Shown here in pieces: positions 61,607 to 64,000 of a stretch of DNA of 64,000 nucleotides; positions within the stretch are counted from its first letter, which is position 1; each line of letters opens with the position of its first letter. A program made the translations under genes and the position numbers. The notes beneath the pieces were generated by a model that ran no database searches, was not told the DNA's origin, and worked only from the letters and a program-made list of their open reading frames with translations. The stretch comes from Pontibacter vulgaris (GTDB taxonomy: Bacteria; Bacteroidota; Bacteroidia; Cytophagales; Hymenobacteraceae), in assembly GCF_022758145.1 (NCBI RefSeq), contig NZ_JAJVDH010000001.1, positions 1 to 64,000 on the forward strand, written 5' to 3'.

Positions 61607-64000
61607 TTGAACAAACAATCGCTATACTTATACTTTATATGTGCCTCTCTGCTTTTGCTGGCTGGCTGCTCTGTTGAGCGCAAAAACCCGCTGAGCAAAG
61701 CATATCATAATACTACCGCCCATTACAACGGTTATTTTCTGGCTAGGGAGAAGTTGAAAGCAATTGAGGCGGGCATACAAAGTAAAGTTGTATATGATTA
61801 CAACCAGGTTTTGCCCATTTTCCCGCCCCTGGATTCTGCCACTGCCAAAGCCAACGCCACTGATCTGGAGGATGTGGTAAAGAAAGCCTCCTTCCCGATA
61901 CAATGGCACAAAAACAGCAAATGGATAGATGACAGCTATGTGCTGATAGGAAAAGTACGCTACTACCAACTGAACTTCGGAGATGCAGCCAAAACTTTCA
62001 GGTATGTAAATTCCTCCAGTAAAGATCCTGATGCCCGGCATGAGGCCCTGGTTTGGCTGATGCGCACTTTCCTGGTTACAGAGGAGTTGGATAATGCCCT
62101 GGCAGTGTCAGAGTACCTGAAGAAAGAACGCCTGAACAAGGAAAATGCCCGCGAGTTATACCTGGCACGCGCCCAGTATGCCTATTTGCAAAGCGACACT
62201 GCTTCCATGATCGAGAACCTGCGCCTGTCTTTGCCAAACTTTGAAGAGAAAGATGCGCTGGCCAGAACCCGGTTTTCGTTAGCAAGGCTCTATCAGTTAA
62301 CCAACCAACCTAAAGAGGCTTATGCACAATATAACAAAGTGCTGCGCCGCAACCCGCCCTACGATCTGGGTTTTTTCAGCAGGTTATACATTGGCCAGGT
62401 TTCTGAACTAACCGACACCCAGGACCGCAACCGCATTGCGGGTTTCTATCAAAAACTATTAAAAGACAGCAAAAACACCGAATACCGCGATAAAATCCTG
62501 TACGAAATGGCCCAGTTCGAACTGCGTCAGCAACATTACGACAAAGCACTGGAGCACCTGCAGGCATCGCTTAAAACAACGGGCTCCTTGCAAAACCAGA
62601 AAGCTTACTCATACTTGCTGGCAGGTAAAATATACTTTGAGCACCTGAACAAGTATAACCTGGCGCAGGCTTATTACGATAGTGCGGCCCAGGTTTACCC
62701 GCAAAATGCCCCGGATTATGCAGCTGTAGTAGAGAGGAGCAAAGTACTGACTGATTTCGCTACGCAATACAATACCATCGTATTACAAGACAGCCTGCTG
62801 CGTTTGGCCCGCTTAAGCGAGCCTGAAAGAATGCAGGCAGTACAAACTATAGTGAAGCAGGAGGAAGAGCAAAGAGTACAAAAAGAACAGCTACAGCAAA
62901 ACCAGCAACTTACCCAGCAGAGACAAAACGTTACAGTAAACAGCAACCAGAATAACATTGCTATAGCCAGCACCAGCAGCACCGGTATCTGGTATTTTGA
63001 TAACCCTGCGGCCATGGCAACAGCACGCTCAGAATTTGTGCGCCGTTGGGGCGACAGACCGTTGCAGGATAACTGGCGCCTGCGCAGCCGTGGCGAAACC
63101 ACAAACCAGGTCCAGATTGCGCAGGAAACCGCTATAACCCCAGATCAGCCAGTTATAAGTGCGGAAGAGCGCACAGCAAACCAAGTACAAACTTACCTGC
63201 AGAATATTCCGCAAACCACAGCTGCCATACAGCAAGCCGAGAAACAGGTGGAAGAGGCTATGTTTACCCTGGGCAATATTTACAGTCAGAAACTAAAGGC
63301 GCCAGCACGTGCAACCGAAACTTTTGAACAGTTGCTTAAGCGCTTTCCAAATACCGAGCATGCCGCCGAAACATATTATAGTTTATACTTGCTTTACGAC
63401 AGAGCCGGCGACGAACGCAAAAACATATATTATGCAAAGTTAAAGCAGCAGTTTCCAGGCAGTACGTATGCCCAGTTGGTTGACGATCCTTCGTTCTTGA
63501 GCAAGAATGCAGCTGAAAACGTGAAAGCCCGCATCCTCTACGACTCTGCTTACACTTATTATGAGCAACAGAAGTATAAAGAGGCGAGCAATTTCCTGGC
63601 GCAGTTAGACAGCCAGTACCCGTTAAACGACATCAGTGATAAAGCAGCTTTCCTGGGTGTGATGATAACGGCACGTACTGAAAAACCACAGGCACTGCGC
63701 GAGCACTTGCAGCGTTTTAAATCAGGATATCCTAAAAGCCCGTTGCAAGTCAAAGCCGATCAGTTGCTTGCTACTTATACTGATTTAGAGCAAAAAAACC
63801 TGTTGCGGCAAGAGGCTCCTCAGGTTAAACGTCCTGATGAGACTGCAAAATCAGTTTTAACCATAACCCCTGAAGAAAAAGCTAGCATAGTAATTGCTCC
63901 GGAAACGCAAAAGGAGGAAAGTATAGTTACACCCAGGCAGGAAGAAAAAAAGGAGGCGCAAGCCCAGAATAAGCAATCAGTAAAACAAGGTCAGCCGGAC
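61607..64000 (+). CDS. sprE: SprE/PorW type IX secretion lipoprotein, 5' part (runs off the window)
   Basis: 798 codons of an open frame with no stop before the window end. No ATG is available after the in-frame stop at 61559. The TTG at 61607 gives MNKQSLYLYFICASLLLLAG then C, an excellent lipoprotein signal (lipobox LLAGC at about 18-22), so I take it as the start. TPR-like repeats span about 140-370. The block STGIWYFDNPAAMATARSEF then RRWGDRPLQDNWR (about 463-495) is the signature of SprE/PorW, a T9SS component needed for secretion and gliding. More TPR-like repeats follow at about 550-730, and the last part (about 735-798) is low-complexity and charged. The 3' part is missing only because the window ends. 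Confidence 0.88.
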   Translation, partial: MNKQSLYLYFICASLLLLAGCSVERKNPLSKAYHNTTAHYNGYFLAREKLKAIEAGIQSKVVYDYNQVLPIFPPLDSATAKANATDLEDVVKKASFPIQWHKNSKWIDDSYVLIGKVRYYQLNFGDAAKTFRYVNSSSKDPDARHEALVWLMRTFLVTEELDNALAVSEYLKKERLNKENARELYLARAQYAYLQSDTASMIENLRLSLPNFEEKDALARTRFSLARLYQLTNQPKEAYAQYNKVLRRNPPYDLGFFSRLYIGQVSELTDTQDRNRIAGFYQKLLKDSKNTEYRDKILYEMAQFELRQQHYDKALEHLQASLKTTGSLQNQKAYSYLLAGKIYFEHLNKYNLAQAYYDSAAQVYPQNAPDYAAVVERSKVLTDFATQYNTIVLQDSLLRLARLSEPERMQAVQTIVKQEEEQRVQKEQLQQNQQLTQQRQNVTVNSNQNNIAIASTSSTGIWYFDNPAAMATARSEFVRRWGDRPLQDNWRLRSRGETTNQVQIAQETAITPDQPVISAEERTANQVQTYLQNIPQTTAAIQQAEKQVEEAMFTLGNIYSQKLKAPARATETFEQLLKRFPNTEHAAETYYSLYLLYDRAGDERKNIYYAKLKQQFPGSTYAQLVDDPSFLSKNAAENVKARILYDSAYTYYEQQKYKEASNFLAQLDSQYPLNDISDKAAFLGVMITARTEKPQALREHLQRFKSGYPKSPLQVKADQLLATYTDLEQKNLLRQEAPQVKRPDETAKSVLTITPEEKASIVIAPETQKEESIVTPRQEEKKEAQAQNKQSVKQGQPD

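Overview
This window looks like the chromosome of a Bacteroidota bacterium, most likely order Cytophagales, family Hymenobacteraceae (Pontibacter-like). The evidence is type IX secretion components (PorP/SprF, a PorE-like OmpA protein, SprE/PorW, a gliding-type C-terminal sorting domain), a TonB receptor with a carboxypeptidase-regulatory N-terminus, TAnnTTTG-type promoters, few Shine-Dalgarno sites, a YtxJ bacillithiol-linked protein, and an ATP synthase operon lacking beta and epsilon. Genus is inferred from gene content only; no search was run. There are no rRNA or tRNA genes, CRISPR array or intact insertion sequence. Housekeeping genes dominate, with two AT-rich, probably acquired genes.

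0-16.4 kb: a lysine-ketoglutarate-reductase-like dehydrogenase, gcvP, two DUF4136 proteins around a small secreted protein, a TonB-dependent receptor, a three-gene T9SS cassette (PorE-like, PorP/SprF, and a DUF3494/DUF11 surface protein with a type B sorting domain), lipA, and an outer-membrane protein of unknown role. 16.4-21.4 kb: osmC, ytxJ, two small exported proteins, a fused 2-oxoacid dehydrogenase E1, and an M16 peptidase.

21.4-29.3 kb: a block of MarR regulator, aldo/keto reductase, Old Yellow Enzyme, ispF, M28 peptidase and lutB, bracketed by two inverted copies of a composite intergenic repeat. The MarR gene and the aldo/keto reductase gene each carry a TTTGTATAnACAAn palindrome, which suggests an electrophile or quinone stress regulon.

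29.3-45.2 kb: an AsnRS-like asparagine synthetase divergent from an Lrp/AsnC regulator, an aminotransferase, DUF4407, sdaAA, acylphosphatase, an AT-rich gene with a predicted PD-(D/E)XK nuclease domain and a possible EVE/PUA-like N-terminus, a Crp/Fnr regulator, DinB, a YczE/YitT-type membrane protein, a thioredoxin-NHL protein, a DUF5686 outer-membrane protein and a PAP2 phosphatase.

45.2-50.2 kb: nuoD is separated from nuoABC by about 2 kb holding an AT-rich fucosyltransferase-like gene and a small membrane protein. 50.4-55.3 kb: NAD(P)HX repair enzyme, UbiA-like protein, pyrophosphatase and a PafA-type alkaline phosphatase. 55.4-61.3 kb: atpZ-(atpI-like)-atpBEFHAG. 61.6 kb to the end: the first 798 codons of sprE/porW, opening with TTG and running off the window.

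The strongest unexplained signal is the word TATACTT/AAGTATA. It occurs about 20 times, in both orientations, within the 2.3 kb TonB receptor gene, and is common across most ordinary genes and spacers. By eye it is absent from atpA, rare in gcvP, and absent from both AT-rich foreign-looking genes.
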